Source: Streptosporangium album
GTDB taxonomy: Bacteria > Actinomycetota > Actinomycetes > Streptosporangiales > Streptosporangiaceae
Reading direction: 5' to 3'
NCBI RefSeq assembly: GCF_014203795.1
Contig: NZ_JACHJU010000008.1
Coordinates: forward strand, 80,280-144,279
Length of the DNA: 64,000 nt
Shown here: positions 1 to 10,200 of the stretch, in pieces
How the letters are laid out: the number at the start of each line of letters is the position of its first letter
Numbering within the stretch: the stretch's first letter is position 1
Program-made: the position numbers and the translations under genes
The notes under the pieces: generated by a model
What the model was told of the DNA's origin: nothing
The model's database searches: none
Seen by the model: the letters and a program-made list of their open reading frames with translations, nothing else

Positions 1-528
1 GTGTACGTCGTGACCGGCGAGCCCTTGGCCGAACTCAAAAGGCGCGCTACGGCCAGGGCTCGGGCGGGAGACCCGGGTGATGAGCGGGAGTATCCGATGT
101 ACCCGGCCGAACTGACCTCGCCGTATCTGGACCGCTTTTCCGCCGCAGCCGCCCAGCGGTACGAAGCCCTGGGAATCGAGCGTGACGACTCCGACAGGCC
201 CAAGAAGATCGCCGCCTTGAACTCGGAGGCGTTCGGGGCGCCAGTCGTACTGTTCTGCTACCTCGACCGGACGATGGGGCCCGGACAGTGGGGGGACGCA
301 GGGATGTACTTGCAGACGGTCATGCTGTTGCTGAGAGCGGAAGGGTTGCACAGTTGCCCCCAGGTGATGTGGACGATGTATCGCAAGACTGTCAGCCAGA
401 TGGTCGGCGCCGATGACGGGCTCGTACTGTTCTGCGGTGTCTCGGCGGGGTTCGAGAAGGAAGGCGTGCCACGGCTGCGTACGGGGCGGGCGGACATGAT
501 GGAGACAGTGAGCTTCATCGGGGTGTGA
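1..528 (+). CDS. Nitroreductase family protein, C-terminal part (cut by window start)
   Basis: Reads as the last ~175 residues of an FMN-dependent nitroreductase (usual length ~220). The stretch GDAGMYLQTVMLLLRAEGLHS (about residues 97-117) is the conserved helix after the flavin site, followed by a CPQ segment and a final hydrophobic strand ending VSFIGV. The family reduces nitro- or quinone-like substrates with NAD(P)H in the cytosol. The open frame reaches base 1, so the GTG there is not necessarily the start; the N-terminal flavin-binding segment lies outside the window. The next gene-like sequence is transposase debris, so no operon partner is visible. Confidence 0.75.
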   Translation: MYVVTGEPLAELKRRATARARAGDPGDEREYPMYPAELTSPYLDRFSAAAAQRYEALGIERDDSDRPKKIAALNSEAFGAPVVLFCYLDRTMGPGQWGDAGMYLQTVMLLLRAEGLHSCPQVMWTMYRKTVSQMVGADDGLVLFCGVSAGFEKEGVPRLRTGRADMMETVSFIGV

Positions 529-595
529 TCGCCAGGGGGTAAAGATCCACAGGACCGGACCCTTGTAACGCGGTGCGAGGGGCGGGATGGGCGGG

Positions 596-735
596 TTAGT
601 CCTCGGCGTCCTCTTCGCCATCCGCCTCCGCCGGGTCGCGCAGGGGCCGAAGCACCCTGCCGGAGGCGCGGAAGCTGTAGCGGCCAAGCACGTTGAGGTT
701 GACGTGCTTGAGCGGGGACAGCCGGCCGGTCGTCC
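596..735 (-). pseudogene. Tn3-family transposase, C-terminal remnant
   Basis: Reverse-strand reading gives RLSPLKHVNLNVLGRYSF followed by an acidic tail and TAA. This is the usual last ~45 residues of a Tn3-family TnpA (RLSPL...H.N..G.Y.F). Nothing of the rest of this transposase is present. A second short reverse-strand remnant at about 775-893, ending in a TAG, has no recognisable family. Together they fill the gap between the nitroreductase and the next transposase. Confidence 0.65.
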
Positions 736-914
736 TCGTAGGTGGTCGGCGCAGCCGCTCCAGCTCCGCATCCGCTAATCCTCCGGCACTGCGAGCAGCG
801 CCACCAGGTCCGTCGGCAGCACGCCGTCCGCTCGGCGGGCGGCGTTGGCCACCGTGGCGTACATCCGCTTCTCCGCGACCGCCCGCTCATTTACCCCGCA
901 CCCTGCCTCAAGGT

Positions 915-3900
915 CTAGAGAATGTCGTCTTCCCAATCTGGCTCATCGGGGTTGCGGAGTTGCCGGACACCGGCGGGGCCGAGGTCGGGCTGGGCGAAGG
1001 AGTAGGTGCCGATCACGTTGATGTGCTGGCGGACGAAGGGCGATAGCCGCGCGACGTCTTCCTCAGCCAGTGGATAGGCCTCAGCCTTGAGCTGATCGAG
1101 GGCCCGGTCCATGTAGAAGGTGTTCCACAGCGTGACGCAGTTGAGCACCAGGCCGAGCGCGCCGAGCTGGTCTTCCATGCCCTTGTAATAGCGCTGGTAC
1201 ATCTCGCCCTTCCTGCCGTGGAAGATCTTCCCCGCCAGCGCATGTCGGGATTCTTGCAGGTTGCGCACACCCTTGATGTCACGCCGATAGGGCTCCTCCA
1301 CGGCGTAGGTGAGGATATGGAGGGTCTTGAAGATCCGCCCGTAGTGGGCGATCGCCTCCCCGAGCGGGGTCGGGTTGCCGTCCCGCTGGATCATGCGCAT
1401 CACGTCGTAGGCGCGGATCTCACCGGTGTAGATCGACACCACGACGCGCAGGATGTCGCTCCAATGCCGCTTGATCTTTTCCAGGTCGATCTTCCCGCGC
1501 GCGAACCGGGACAGGCTCCCGTAGTCGGCGTCCTGGATGCGCCAGCCTTTCTGATCGGGGATGTCGGCCAGCGCGGGCCGGTACTGCATGCCCAGCAGGT
1601 GGACCAGGCCGAACACGACGTCACTGTAAGATCCGGTGTCGGTCACCAGAACCTCAGGGCGCGGTCCGCCATCCCGCCGGAACGCCACATCGATCATGTG
1701 GAGCGAGTCACGCAGGGTCCCGGTGACGACCTTCGCGCCGAGCCCCACCCCACGGTCGTTGATCATGTTGAGCCACGTGACTCCGCGCGAGCGGCCGAAA
1801 AATTTCTTGTTCGGTCGAGTGTAGATCGAGGGCACTGGGACCACGAACCGCATCCCATCGATCGCCGCGACCAGCCCACCGCCGAGTGCCTGGGCGAAAC
1901 CGATCTTGCCCTGCTCATCAATGAGCGGACCGTTGGCCAGAGTGTAGGTCTCCGCCGACAGGTAGTTCTGCACCACGTGCGATAACCGGCCGCGCTCCAA
2001 CGCCGGCGTGCCCGCCTTCACCACCGGCGCGTACCCGATGTTCAGCGCTTGAGCCGTCAGGCAGGCCGCGACCGAGACGTGGAAGTCGGCCAGCTTACTC
2101 ACCCCGCCGGCCACCGAGGTGAACGCGGCCTCGAACTCCGGAACCCGGCCCATCACCTCCAGCAGCAGCTCGGGCAGGTCCACCCGCGGCAACATCGCGA
2201 GGACTCGCTTGCGCAGGTCGATCAGGGACGGTGGCTCCGGAAGGGCGGCCAGCTTGGCCACGTGCAGCCGTCCCTCCGCATCCACGCTCACATCCACGCC
2301 GTCCTGCCCGGCCCGGCCCGCGACATCGTTGAGCGCCAGATGCAGCACCAGCGCGTGCTCGGCGAGCAACCGTCCGGGATCCTCGGGAAGCTGGAGGTCG
2401 ACCAGCGCAGGACCCTTGGCCGCCTCCCACTTCGCACCGTCCAGAAGTTGCCCGCGTGGATCCCGCCAGCGCGCCGAGGCCTCGGCGTAGACGTCGCGGC
2501 GCTTGAGGTGCCGGTGGAACTGGGTCAGCACGCACATGGTGTAGGCGTTCTTGTCCACGGTGCTGCCGTTCGGCAAGCTTTTGAACACCAGCCGCTTCCA
2601 GGACCCGGTCACCAGCTCAGGGTCGATGTCGGCCTCGGTGACCTTCTTCTTGCGTCCGTCCAGCAGTCGGGGCAACTGCTTCATCGCCGCGAGCGCCCGC
2701 GCGCCCTCGGCGTTGGCACCGAATTCGATCACTGTGGTCAGCGTCTTGAGGAACCCCGACACGGTGGCGATCCGCGTGGCCAGCAGCGCCCGCATCTCAC
2801 CGTCGGCATCGGCGGCGGGCGGCGGCACCATCTCCGTCACCGCCGCGACCGCCTCCCGCAGCTCCCTCCGGGGCACGATCGCGTCGATCGCCTCCCACAC
2901 CTGATCCAACCGGAGTTCCTCGCCGTACTCGGTGACCTCCAGCAGGGTGTCCACCGCCGCGGCGAGCGTGGCCGAGTGCTTGGCCAATTTCGGATGCTGG
3001 CGTGCCCGCTCCTTGTCGGTCGCGGTCTCGGCCTTGCCGACCAGCTCGGTGGTGACCAGCAGATCCAGCATCTCCAGACAGTCGTCGACCGCCTTGCCCT
3101 CCAGATAGATCACCGTGGCCAGCAGCGTGGCGAGCTGGCGGGAGGGGCCATGGCGGCGCGGAGTGGTCGCCGTGGCCTGCATGCCGTACCGCGCCAGGTC
3201 GACCATCCGCCGGTGCGGCACCTCCGGCGGGAGCGGCATGGCCCCCAGCCTGACCCCGAGGATTTCCGAGGCGAGCTCCAGCGCCTTCTCCAGATTCCTG
3301 CCCGAGGGCGCCGCCGGGCCTTTGCGCCAGCGTTCCAGGTCCGAGGAGCGCCGGCCTTCGGGCACCTCCAACAGCATCTCCAGGATCATCCGCTGCCGCG
3401 GCGACAGCACCTCGCGCAGCGTGTCATAGAGCCGGTCGGTGGCCTCATCCCGCACCCGGGCGACCAGCCGGGCCAGCGTGGTCACGCCCGGGAGCAGCAC
3501 CTTGTTGGTGCGCAGCCACGTCACGCCGTCATAGAAGATCGTCTTCTTTCCGTCGCCGGTATTCCACGCCCGCGCACTCGCCCACACGATGAAATCCGCC
3601 TCCGCCTGGGAGAACTCCTTCAACTCGTATGCCTTGCGGATCACTTCCTGGTGCTCGAACGGCGTGCTGCGCCGCTCGGTGTACTGGTTGATCTGCGAGA
3701 CATCCTCGATCCCGAGTTGCTCGCCGAGGTACACCAGCACCTCGTCGGGCACGTCCAGCGGGTCGGTCAGAAAGCGCCCGAGGTAGCGGGCTGTCGTTAG
3801 CTGGAGGGCGAAGCCGAGGCGGGCGTGTGTCCCACGCCGTTCGGCGATCAGCGCCCGATCCGTGTCGTCCAGGTAGAAGAACCGCTCCAGCTCCGCCTGC

Positions 3901-3965
3901 GACGGAGCACCAGAGAAGTGGCCGTACGCGGCCGCCTCACCATCACTCAAGAACTCAACCGGCAT
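915..3965 (-). CDS. tnpA: Tn3-family transposase
   Basis: Full-length Tn3-type TnpA (1016 residues) for replicative transposition. The N-terminal ~170 residues (EFLSDGEAAAYG..., DDTDRALIAERRG) are the DNA-binding region that recognises the terminal repeat. The C-terminal half carries the DDE core: VTDTGSYSDVVFGLVHLLG near residue 775 gives the second catalytic Asp region, and YKGMEDQLGALGL near residue 930 the Glu. The closing RLSPFVRQHINVIGTYSF is typical. A clear 37-bp Tn3 terminal repeat lies just upstream (4037-4073). I could not find the opposite repeat beyond the stop codon, and no resolvase is adjacent, so the element is probably incomplete and depends on a resolvase in trans. Confidence 0.92.
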   Translation of the reverse strand: MPVEFLSDGEAAAYGHFSGAPSQAELERFFYLDDTDRALIAERRGTHARLGFALQLTTARYLGRFLTDPLDVPDEVLVYLGEQLGIEDVSQINQYTERRSTPFEHQEVIRKAYELKEFSQAEADFIVWASARAWNTGDGKKTIFYDGVTWLRTNKVLLPGVTTLARLVARVRDEATDRLYDTLREVLSPRQRMILEMLLEVPEGRRSSDLERWRKGPAAPSGRNLEKALELASEILGVRLGAMPLPPEVPHRRMVDLARYGMQATATTPRRHGPSRQLATLLATVIYLEGKAVDDCLEMLDLLVTTELVGKAETATDKERARQHPKLAKHSATLAAAVDTLLEVTEYGEELRLDQVWEAIDAIVPRRELREAVAAVTEMVPPPAADADGEMRALLATRIATVSGFLKTLTTVIEFGANAEGARALAAMKQLPRLLDGRKKKVTEADIDPELVTGSWKRLVFKSLPNGSTVDKNAYTMCVLTQFHRHLKRRDVYAEASARWRDPRGQLLDGAKWEAAKGPALVDLQLPEDPGRLLAEHALVLHLALNDVAGRAGQDGVDVSVDAEGRLHVAKLAALPEPPSLIDLRKRVLAMLPRVDLPELLLEVMGRVPEFEAAFTSVAGGVSKLADFHVSVAACLTAQALNIGYAPVVKAGTPALERGRLSHVVQNYLSAETYTLANGPLIDEQGKIGFAQALGGGLVAAIDGMRFVVPVPSIYTRPNKKFFGRSRGVTWLNMINDRGVGLGAKVVTGTLRDSLHMIDVAFRRDGGPRPEVLVTDTGSYSDVVFGLVHLLGMQYRPALADIPDQKGWRIQDADYGSLSRFARGKIDLEKIKRHWSDILRVVVSIYTGEIRAYDVMRMIQRDGNPTPLGEAIAHYGRIFKTLHILTYAVEEPYRRDIKGVRNLQESRHALAGKIFHGRKGEMYQRYYKGMEDQLGALGLVLNCVTLWNTFYMDRALDQLKAEAYPLAEEDVARLSPFVRQHINVIGTYSFAQPDLGPAGVRQLRNPDEPDWEDDIL

Positions 3966-4036
3966 AGACGCCGAAGGTAGGGCAGGCCCGGCAAGCAGGA
4001 CGAGCGGAAGATCAAATAGTTAGCTGGGGCCACCCG

Positions 4037-4073
4037 CTAACGGGACTTTTCGTTCGGATGCTCGTCACGCCCC
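4037..4073 (-). repeat. Tn3-type terminal inverted repeat
   Basis: Read inward on the reverse strand it begins GGGGCGTGACG and continues to GAACGAAAAGTCCCGTTAG. This fits the Tn3 pattern GGGG...GAACGAAAA...GTTA(A)G of the 38-bp Tn3 ends. It marks position 4073 as the outer end of the transposon carrying the 915-3965 transposase. The ATG at 4058 lies inside this repeat and so is not a genuine start for the downstream frame. Confidence 0.85.
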
Positions 4074-4542
4074 GGAGCCGACAGGCCGACGTCGCCGGCC
4101 CCAAGGAAACGCCCGAGCGGGCCGTCTACGACAGCGCGGTGTGGCGCCAGGCCGTCGCCCGGGTTGAGGCCGTCACCGCCCAGCTCGGCCAGAGCGCGCC
4201 CCAGGACGCGGCACTGTGGTCGAGCGCCGCCCGCCACACCGCCGGACTGATGGCCGGGCTGTCGGCCCGCCTGGAGAGCCAGAGCCCCGGCCCGATCACC
4301 GCGACGGCCGACCTGCTGGCGCGGGCCGCGCAAGCTCCGGCCCACCCCGATCGTCGCTTGGTGCGGCGCGGCGGCCTGGCCGATCTGCGCGGGGTGGCGA
4401 TAGTGATCCGGCACGCCCCCGCTTCCCCGGAGGTGAAGCTGCTGCTGCTCGCCGTCGTGGCGCTGGCGCACGCGATCCGCCTGTGGCAACAGGCTGAGCG
4501 GCCGCGTCTGGCCGCCCAACTGGACACGGGCCTGGCTCGGGT
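4074..4542 (+). pseudogene. Gene fragment between a Tn3 end and an IS3 end
   Basis: An open frame of ~156 residues bounded on the left by the Tn3 repeat (to 4073) and on the right by an IS3 end (from 4543), so both termini of the original protein are missing. It is Ala/Arg-rich and helical (AVWRQAVARVEAVTAQLG, VKLLLLAVVALAHAIRLW). It loosely resembles the C-terminal tail of actinomycete mobilisation/relaxase proteins, but that is a weak impression. No motif fixes a function. Confidence 0.5.
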
Positions 4543-4707
4543 GCGCACCGGCCGGCTCGGCCGCTTATCGGTCACGTGACCATTTTGCCCCGTCATGGCG
4601 GTCTGATCAGCGAAGGTCATTGTCACTGTCTTGGTGGTCCCGTCTCGCCCTGCTTCACATCAAAAGGACTCATACGTCTATGTCTCACAGCAGTCTGACA
4701 GAGAGGG
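4543..4707 (-). mobile_element. IS3-family left-end remnant
   Basis: These 165 bp are the reverse complement of 60404-60568, with one visible difference (4668). They contain the IS terminus and the first codons of OrfA. Only the end of the IS remains here. The longer copy near 60.4 kb is in the opposite orientation. Confidence 0.88.
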
Positions 4708-4907
4708 GGGTGGACCGTCACGGGGCCGGGGCCGATAGCCACCAGCGCAACCAGCAGAACACGAAGGAACGAAAACCCAGAGCCACCCAGCGGAGATCGA
4801 ACAATCACAGCAGAACAGGCAACCAGAGCAAAGAGCACAGAACGCAACTGAGACCACGGGACACGACAGAGAGAGAAAGCAAGACACAAGATCATGAATC
4901 AGTGCTA

Positions 4908-6661
4908 AGCCTGAATCCACCGAGCGTTATCAGGTGAGGGCTGGACCGTAGACATGACGATGCCCTCTGACCTGGCAGGATGGGAGTTCTCTACGCTTCC
5001 AGCCGCCGAATCAAGAGGGCACGTCGTAAGTGCGATTGTCTCACGCTCCCGCCCACACCCATGCGATCTTCGATGACCAGCACACGGTCGCCTACGCAGG
5101 CCTGCTGCCGGTGATGCGCCTGGCCGAGCGCTGTGACCTGGCCGGTCTGGCTCAGGAGCACGTGACCATCGCCGACCGACTCGGGGTGAATGCCCCGCTG
5201 AAAATCGGCTCGATCGTGGCCGGGATGATCGCCGGGGCCGACAGCATCGATGATCTGGACGTGCTGCGCCACGGCGGGATGGATAAGTTGTTTGCCGGGA
5301 TCCGCGCCCCCTCCACGCTCGGGTCGTTTCTGCGCTGTCTGACGTGGGGCAACGTGCGGCAGATCGGGAAGGTCGGCCGCCGCCTGCTGGCCCGTCTGGC
5401 CGCGCACACACCGCTGCTGCCCGGCGTGGACGTGCTGGCGTTCCTCGATCTGGACTCGATGCAAAAACGGATTTACGGGCCGACCAAACAGGGCGCCGGG
5501 TTCGGGCACACCAAGATTCAAGGCAAGAGCCTGCGGGTCCGCGGTCTCAACGTGCTCGCCTCGGCCCTGTCCACCCCACTGGCCGCCCCGGTCATCACCG
5601 CCAGTCGGTTGCGCGGCGGCACCGCCAACTCCGCCCGCGGCGCAGACACCTTCGTGACCGAGTCGATCAATACGGCCCGGGAGGCCGGAGCCACCGGCAT
5701 CCTGCTCTGCCGAGGCGATGCGGCCTACTACAGCGCCAAGGTCATCGGCGCCTGCCGGCGAGCCGATGTCCGGTTCTCCTTCACCGCGAAGATGGACCCC
5801 AAAATCAAGGCGGCGATCGCCGCGATCCCCCAGGGCGCCTGGACCCCGATCAGCTACCCCAACGCCATCTTGGACGAGGAATCCGGGCAGTGGATCTCCG
5901 ATGCCGAGGTCGCCGAGACCCGCTACACCGCGTTCACCTCCAAGAAGGGGCAGGCCGTAACCGCCCGCCTGATCGTGCGCCGGGTCAAACGACTGGGTGA
6001 GCAGACCGACCCCGGCCACCACCCGTGCTATCGCTACCACGCCGTGTTCACCGACACTCCGTATGAGCTGATCCAGGCCGAAGGACAGCATCGTGATCAC
6101 GCGATCATCGAGCAGATCTTCGCCGATCTGATCTCCGGGCCGCTGGCTCACCTGCCCTCCGGTAATTTCGCGGCCAACGCCGCCTGGCTGGCACTGGCCA
6201 CGATCAGCCACAACCTGCTCCGCGCCGCCGGTTGCCTGTCCGGAGCCCGCTGCGCACGAGCACGTGGAGCCACTCTGCGCCGCCACCTCATCGCCGTACC
6301 CGCCCGCCTCGCCCGGCACGGGCGCGGCCATATCACCCTCCACCTGCCCGGCCACTGGCCCTGGCAGCCCGCCTGGATGAACCTCTTCGACGCGCTTCGC
6401 TCGCCACCGCTCGCCCGAGCCGCTTGATATCCCATCTCACAGGCACCACCCCGCCAGCACCTTGACGGCCTACCCAGCCACCGGCGACACCGCCACCGAC
6501 CGCCCCGAACCGCATGACCCGGACAAGCCGCAGAACCCGCCAGCGGCGGCCCCATCACGCCCGAAAACAGGACTCCACCTGCCGAACACCGAGAGAAACG
6601 GCCCTCATGGAGGAATCGAACTTAGAAACGATCATTCAAAGACGCTCGGTGGATTCAGGCT
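4908..6661 (+). mobile_element. IS1380-family insertion sequence, complete
   Basis: Bounded by a perfect 20-bp inverted repeat: AGCCTGAATCCACCGAGCGT at 4908-4927 and its complement at 6642-6661. One transposase gene lies inside. No convincing 4-bp target duplication flanks the repeats, so this copy may have lost it through rearrangement. Confidence 0.88.
5030..6427 (+). CDS. IS1380-family transposase
   Basis: A 465-residue DDE transposase. The N-terminus (IFDDQHTVAYAGLLPVMRLAE) is the signature opening of IS1380 proteins. DVLAFLDLDSMQKRIYG gives the first catalytic Asp region, RGDAAYYSAKVIGACRRADV the second, and HRDHAIIEQIFADLISGPLAHLPSG the Glu-containing C-terminal motif with the family's usual N-rich stretch after it. 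The start is GTG at 5030. The frame is intact and nothing suggests inactivation. A 16-17 kb neighbourhood of other mobile genes surrounds it. Confidence 0.92.
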   Translation: MRLSHAPAHTHAIFDDQHTVAYAGLLPVMRLAERCDLAGLAQEHVTIADRLGVNAPLKIGSIVAGMIAGADSIDDLDVLRHGGMDKLFAGIRAPSTLGSFLRCLTWGNVRQIGKVGRRLLARLAAHTPLLPGVDVLAFLDLDSMQKRIYGPTKQGAGFGHTKIQGKSLRVRGLNVLASALSTPLAAPVITASRLRGGTANSARGADTFVTESINTAREAGATGILLCRGDAAYYSAKVIGACRRADVRFSFTAKMDPKIKAAIAAIPQGAWTPISYPNAILDEESGQWISDAEVAETRYTAFTSKKGQAVTARLIVRRVKRLGEQTDPGHHPCYRYHAVFTDTPYELIQAEGQHRDHAIIEQIFADLISGPLAHLPSGNFAANAAWLALATISHNLLRAAGCLSGARCARARGATLRRHLIAVPARLARHGRGHITLHLPGHWPWQPAWMNLFDALRSPPLARAA

Positions 6662-6890
6662 CAGTCACCCTCCGCCACTTACATCAGACGAAGAGATCTT
6701 TCATTAGATGTAATCGCTTGCGCAAGTCCCCAGGTAGGAAGGGGTAGAGACCGGCCATGCTGGCGCCTCGATAGAGTGCAGTCTTCTCGTACTGGCCGGC
6801 CCACGTCTCACGTCAACCAGCAGGGACCGGACCATCACCCCTCGTAATGCACACTGATCTGTATTTCATTTGTTGAAATAGCGGTCGCTC
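6662..6890. other. Intergenic stretch with an imperfect palindrome
   Basis: No gene is supported. At 6679-6713 there is a 35-bp imperfect palindrome with arms TTACATC/GATGTAA around a central AGATCT. It could be a recombinase or repressor site, or the relic of an IS end. The remainder is unrecognised flanking DNA between IS1380 and the large Tn3-type transposon. Confidence 0.35.
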
Positions 6891-6937
6891 GTAGGACAGG
6901 AACGGCGAGCCCGGGTTACTGTCACATCCGTTGACAC
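6891..6937 (+). repeat. Left terminal repeat of the Tn3-type transposon
   Basis: Pairs with 17307-17353 as an inverted repeat (45 of 47 positions). The inner half contains GGGTTACTGTCACATCCG. Confidence 0.85.
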
Positions 6938-6966
6938 CATGGGTTTGACCAGGCCATTCTTGCCCG

Positions 6967-7239
6967 GTGGCTGATTCCGATGGTGTGGCGTTCCTGCGGT
7001 CTGATGTTGAGCGGTTCTGCGGTGAGATCGCTGATCTGGCTCCGGCGATACGGCTGCGCCAGCTCGGTGAGCTGCGTGTGATGTTGGAGGCGGTGACCGC
7101 GGTAGCGACGACCGCGGCGATGGCGGACGCGCGGGCCGAGGGGTGGGGGCTGCGCCGGATCGGTCAGTATGCCGGGGTGTCGCACGAGCAGGTCCGCCGG
7201 ATGCTCCTGGAGTCCCCAGAAGCTCCGGCGGAGGGGTAG
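6967..7239 (+). CDS. Small helix-turn-helix protein
   Basis: A 90-residue protein starting at GTG. The C-terminal half reads GWGLRRIGQYAGVSHEQVRRML, a recognisable helix-turn-helix (about residues 58-80); the N-terminal half is helical (LAPAIRLRQLGELRVMLEAVTAVA). It lies just inside the left terminal repeat and converges on the transposase with an 11-base gap, so it could regulate the transposon. The ribosome binding site is weak and the start is uncertain. Confidence 0.6.
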   Translation: MADSDGVAFLRSDVERFCGEIADLAPAIRLRQLGELRVMLEAVTAVATTAAMADARAEGWGLRRIGQYAGVSHEQVRRMLLESPEAPAEG

Positions 7240-7250
7240 CCGGTGGGCTC

Positions 7251-10200
7251 CTACTCGGTGGGTGGGGGCGTGCGCAGCGGCCGGAAGCCACCGCTCCGGA
7301 GGATCTCAGGCAATGAGAAATTGTAACGCCCGAGCATATTGAAATGCTCGGAGCCCAGAGGTGAGAGACGGGCGATGTCGGCTGTCGCGACTTGCTTCTT
7401 TCCCTCGGCCCGAATTTCTTCCAGGGCGCGGGCCGTGTAGATGGTGTTCCAGAGAATGCAGACGTTGGTCATGAAGCCGAGTGCGCCGAGCTGGTCTTCT
7501 TGGCCTTCTTTGTATTTCTGCCGGAGTTCGCCTTTTTGGCCGTGGAAGATTTTGCGGGCGAGGGTGTGGCGGGCTTCTTGCCGGTTGAGTTGTGTGTTGA
7601 CACGGCGGCGTAGGAGTTCGTCGTCGAAGTAGGACGCGAGGTAGGTGGACCGGTCGAGTTTGCCGAGTTCCATCAGGGCCCTGCCGATGGGGGTGGGGGT
7701 GCCGCCGCCGGACAGGTAGCGGAACAGCTCGCTGGCCTTGACGGCCTCGGTACGCAGGGATCCAGCGACCCGCAGCAGCTCGTCCCACTGGTCGGCGATC
7801 AGGCCGGTGTTGACGCGGGCGCGGATCAGGTTGTCGAAGGCGCCGTAGAACGCGGTGGGGTCGGCGCGGTAGAGGGTGGCGCTGCCGACGTCGGCCAGGC
7901 GCGGGGAGAACTGCCATCCCAGGAGCCGGAAGATACCGAATGCTATTTCGGAGGCGCCGGAGGTGTCGGAGGCGATTTCGGTGGGCCGCAGCGACGTCTC
8001 CTGTTCCAGAAGGCCCTCTAGGATGTAGTACCAGTCCTTGGGCGTTCCGGGGATCACGATGCCGTGGAAGCCGGTGAATTGGTCGGAGGTGAAATTGTAG
8101 TAGGTGACACCCTTGGCGCGCTTTCCCTTACCAAAATATTTGGTGTTGGGTCCGGCGTTGATGGTTTTCACCGGGACGACGAAACGCAGCCCGTCGGCGG
8201 AGGCGAGTTCACCACCGCCCCACGCCTTGGCCAGTTCCTGCTGGGAGTGGTAGTCGACCAGGGCGGCGTTGGCGGCGGTGAGGGTCGCGGCGCGGATGTA
8301 GTTCTGCTCGACCCAGAACAGTCGGTCCAGGGCGAGCGCGGCGGTGCCCTCGGAGACCATGGGGCGCATGCCGACGTTCATGGACTGGGCGACCAGCACC
8401 GCGGCGATCGAGGTGATCATGTCTTCCTTGCGGGAGGGCACGTCACCGGACACGTGGGTGAACTGGTCCAGGCACCCGGTCCAGGAGTGCACCTCAAGGA
8501 CCGCCTCGGACAGGTCCACGACCGGGATGCGGGCGTCGACGTCGGCGCGCAGCGCGGTGAGGGAGGCGGGCTCATCGAGTTTCTCCAGGCCGGTGAGCAC
8601 CAGGCGGTCCTTGCCGGTGGAGTCGGTCTCGATGCGTACCCAGTCGTTGCGTACGTCGTCGTCGCCGGACAGGCCGGCGGCGAGTTGCTTGTAGGCGAAG
8701 TCCAGGGTGCTCGCCCACCGTTTCACATCGACGCCTGGCTGGGGTGACAGGCTCAGGTCACGGCAGATGTTCGGGCGTGCCTTCTCCCAGGCTTCCCCGG
8801 CCAGCAGGCCGGCGGTCGGGTCGCCCCACTTGCGCAGACCGGGCACGAACACCTCGTGGCGGCGCAACGACTCGCGGAGCCGTTCGACGGCGGCGAGGGT
8901 GTAGGCCTGCTTGTTGAACGTGCCGGCGTTCTCGCCGCGTTTGGGGAACACCCGCCGGTGCCAGGCCGAGGTGAGGAAACCGGCCGGAACCTCGTCGGGG
9001 GCGATGTCGCTGCGGCGCCGTTCGATGGCCTTGAGGAAGTCGATGGCCTCCAGCACCTCGTGGCCGGGCCGCACACCCTGGCCCTTGCCGTCCCCAGTGA
9101 GGTCAGCGGCGGCCCCGGCGTCGAAGTCGATGAGCTTGAGGAGTTTGGGCAGGAACCGGCGGACGGTGGCGTAGCGGTCCAGCAGTTCGGCGTGGAAGTC
9201 CTCGTCGGGTTCGCGGGCGATCTCGCCGATGGTGTCGGCGGCGGCGCCGATCGCGACCACGTCCATGACGTCCAGGGCCGCGCGGATGTCGCCGTCAGGG
9301 TCTTGGGCGACGGAGCGGATCTTCAACCAGACCTCGCGCAGTACGATCGCCGCGGTGTCCAGGTCCTTGATGGTCCGCAACCGCTGCTTGTTGGCCTTGA
9401 ACGCCGAGGTGCGCAGCAGGTCACCGGTGACCAGGTCGAACACCTCGATGGCCTCGTCAGCCGAGACGGGTTCCATGGTCGCGGCGAACGCCACCAGCGT
9501 GGCCAGCTTGCGGTCCCCGACCAGGTCGGCGACGGCCTGGGCGCGGGCGGCCTTGGCGAAGCGGGCGATCGCGGCGATCCGACCCTGCGGCACCGCGGAC
9601 AAATCCCAGGTGGAGGCGCCCAGCGCCCGCAGTTCGGTGTGGCGTTCCAGCGCCTTGACCACCCCACCGCCCGACACGTCGGTAGGGCTTTTGCGGAGCC
9701 GGTCCAGCTTGGACACCCGCCGGCCGTCCTCGACGACCACCAGGTCCTCCAGCCCGGCCTGCTGGTGGGGGCTGGGCGCGGCGGCCAGGATCTTGTACTG
9801 GCGCAGCGCGGCGCGTTCGCGCAGCGAGGCGATCATCCGTTCCAGAGTGGTGACCCCGGGCAGCAGAATCTTGGCCTGGTCCAGGCGGTGGGTGGCCAGG
9901 TCGAACAGCACGATCGGGCGTTCGTTGGTCGTCCACGCCCGCCGGTACACCCAGCACGCCAGGGAGAACCACTGCTCGGCCTCGAACGCGGTGTACCCGT
10001 AGTCCTCGCGGATCTGCTTCTGGTGATCCCACCGCGCCTTCTTCTCGCCGTACCCCTTCAGATCGCCGGCGGCCAAGCCGAGCTGCTCGGCGACGTAGTC
10101 CACGACTGCGGCCGGCACCATCTCGGGGTCGTCGAGGAAGGTGCCCAGGAACCGTGCGGTTCCGAGTTGGACCGCCCAGCCGAGCTGGTTGCGGGCACCG

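Noticed and set aside
536..915. Left terminal repeat for the 915-3965 Tn3 element
   Set aside because: No stretch matching GGGGCGTGACG...GAACGAAAAG was found; GGGGTAAAG at ~536 does not continue as a match.
2049..3800. 583-residue open frame on the + strand
   Set aside because: Antisense shadow of the Tn3 transposase at 915-3965; His/Arg/Gln-rich with no motif.
4058..4073. ATG at 4058 as a gene start
   Set aside because: It lies inside the Tn3 terminal repeat, so the frame downstream is a 5'-truncated gene.
4908..6661. Target duplication for the IS1380 element
   Set aside because: Flanking tetranucleotides differ at the two ends for every plausible boundary.
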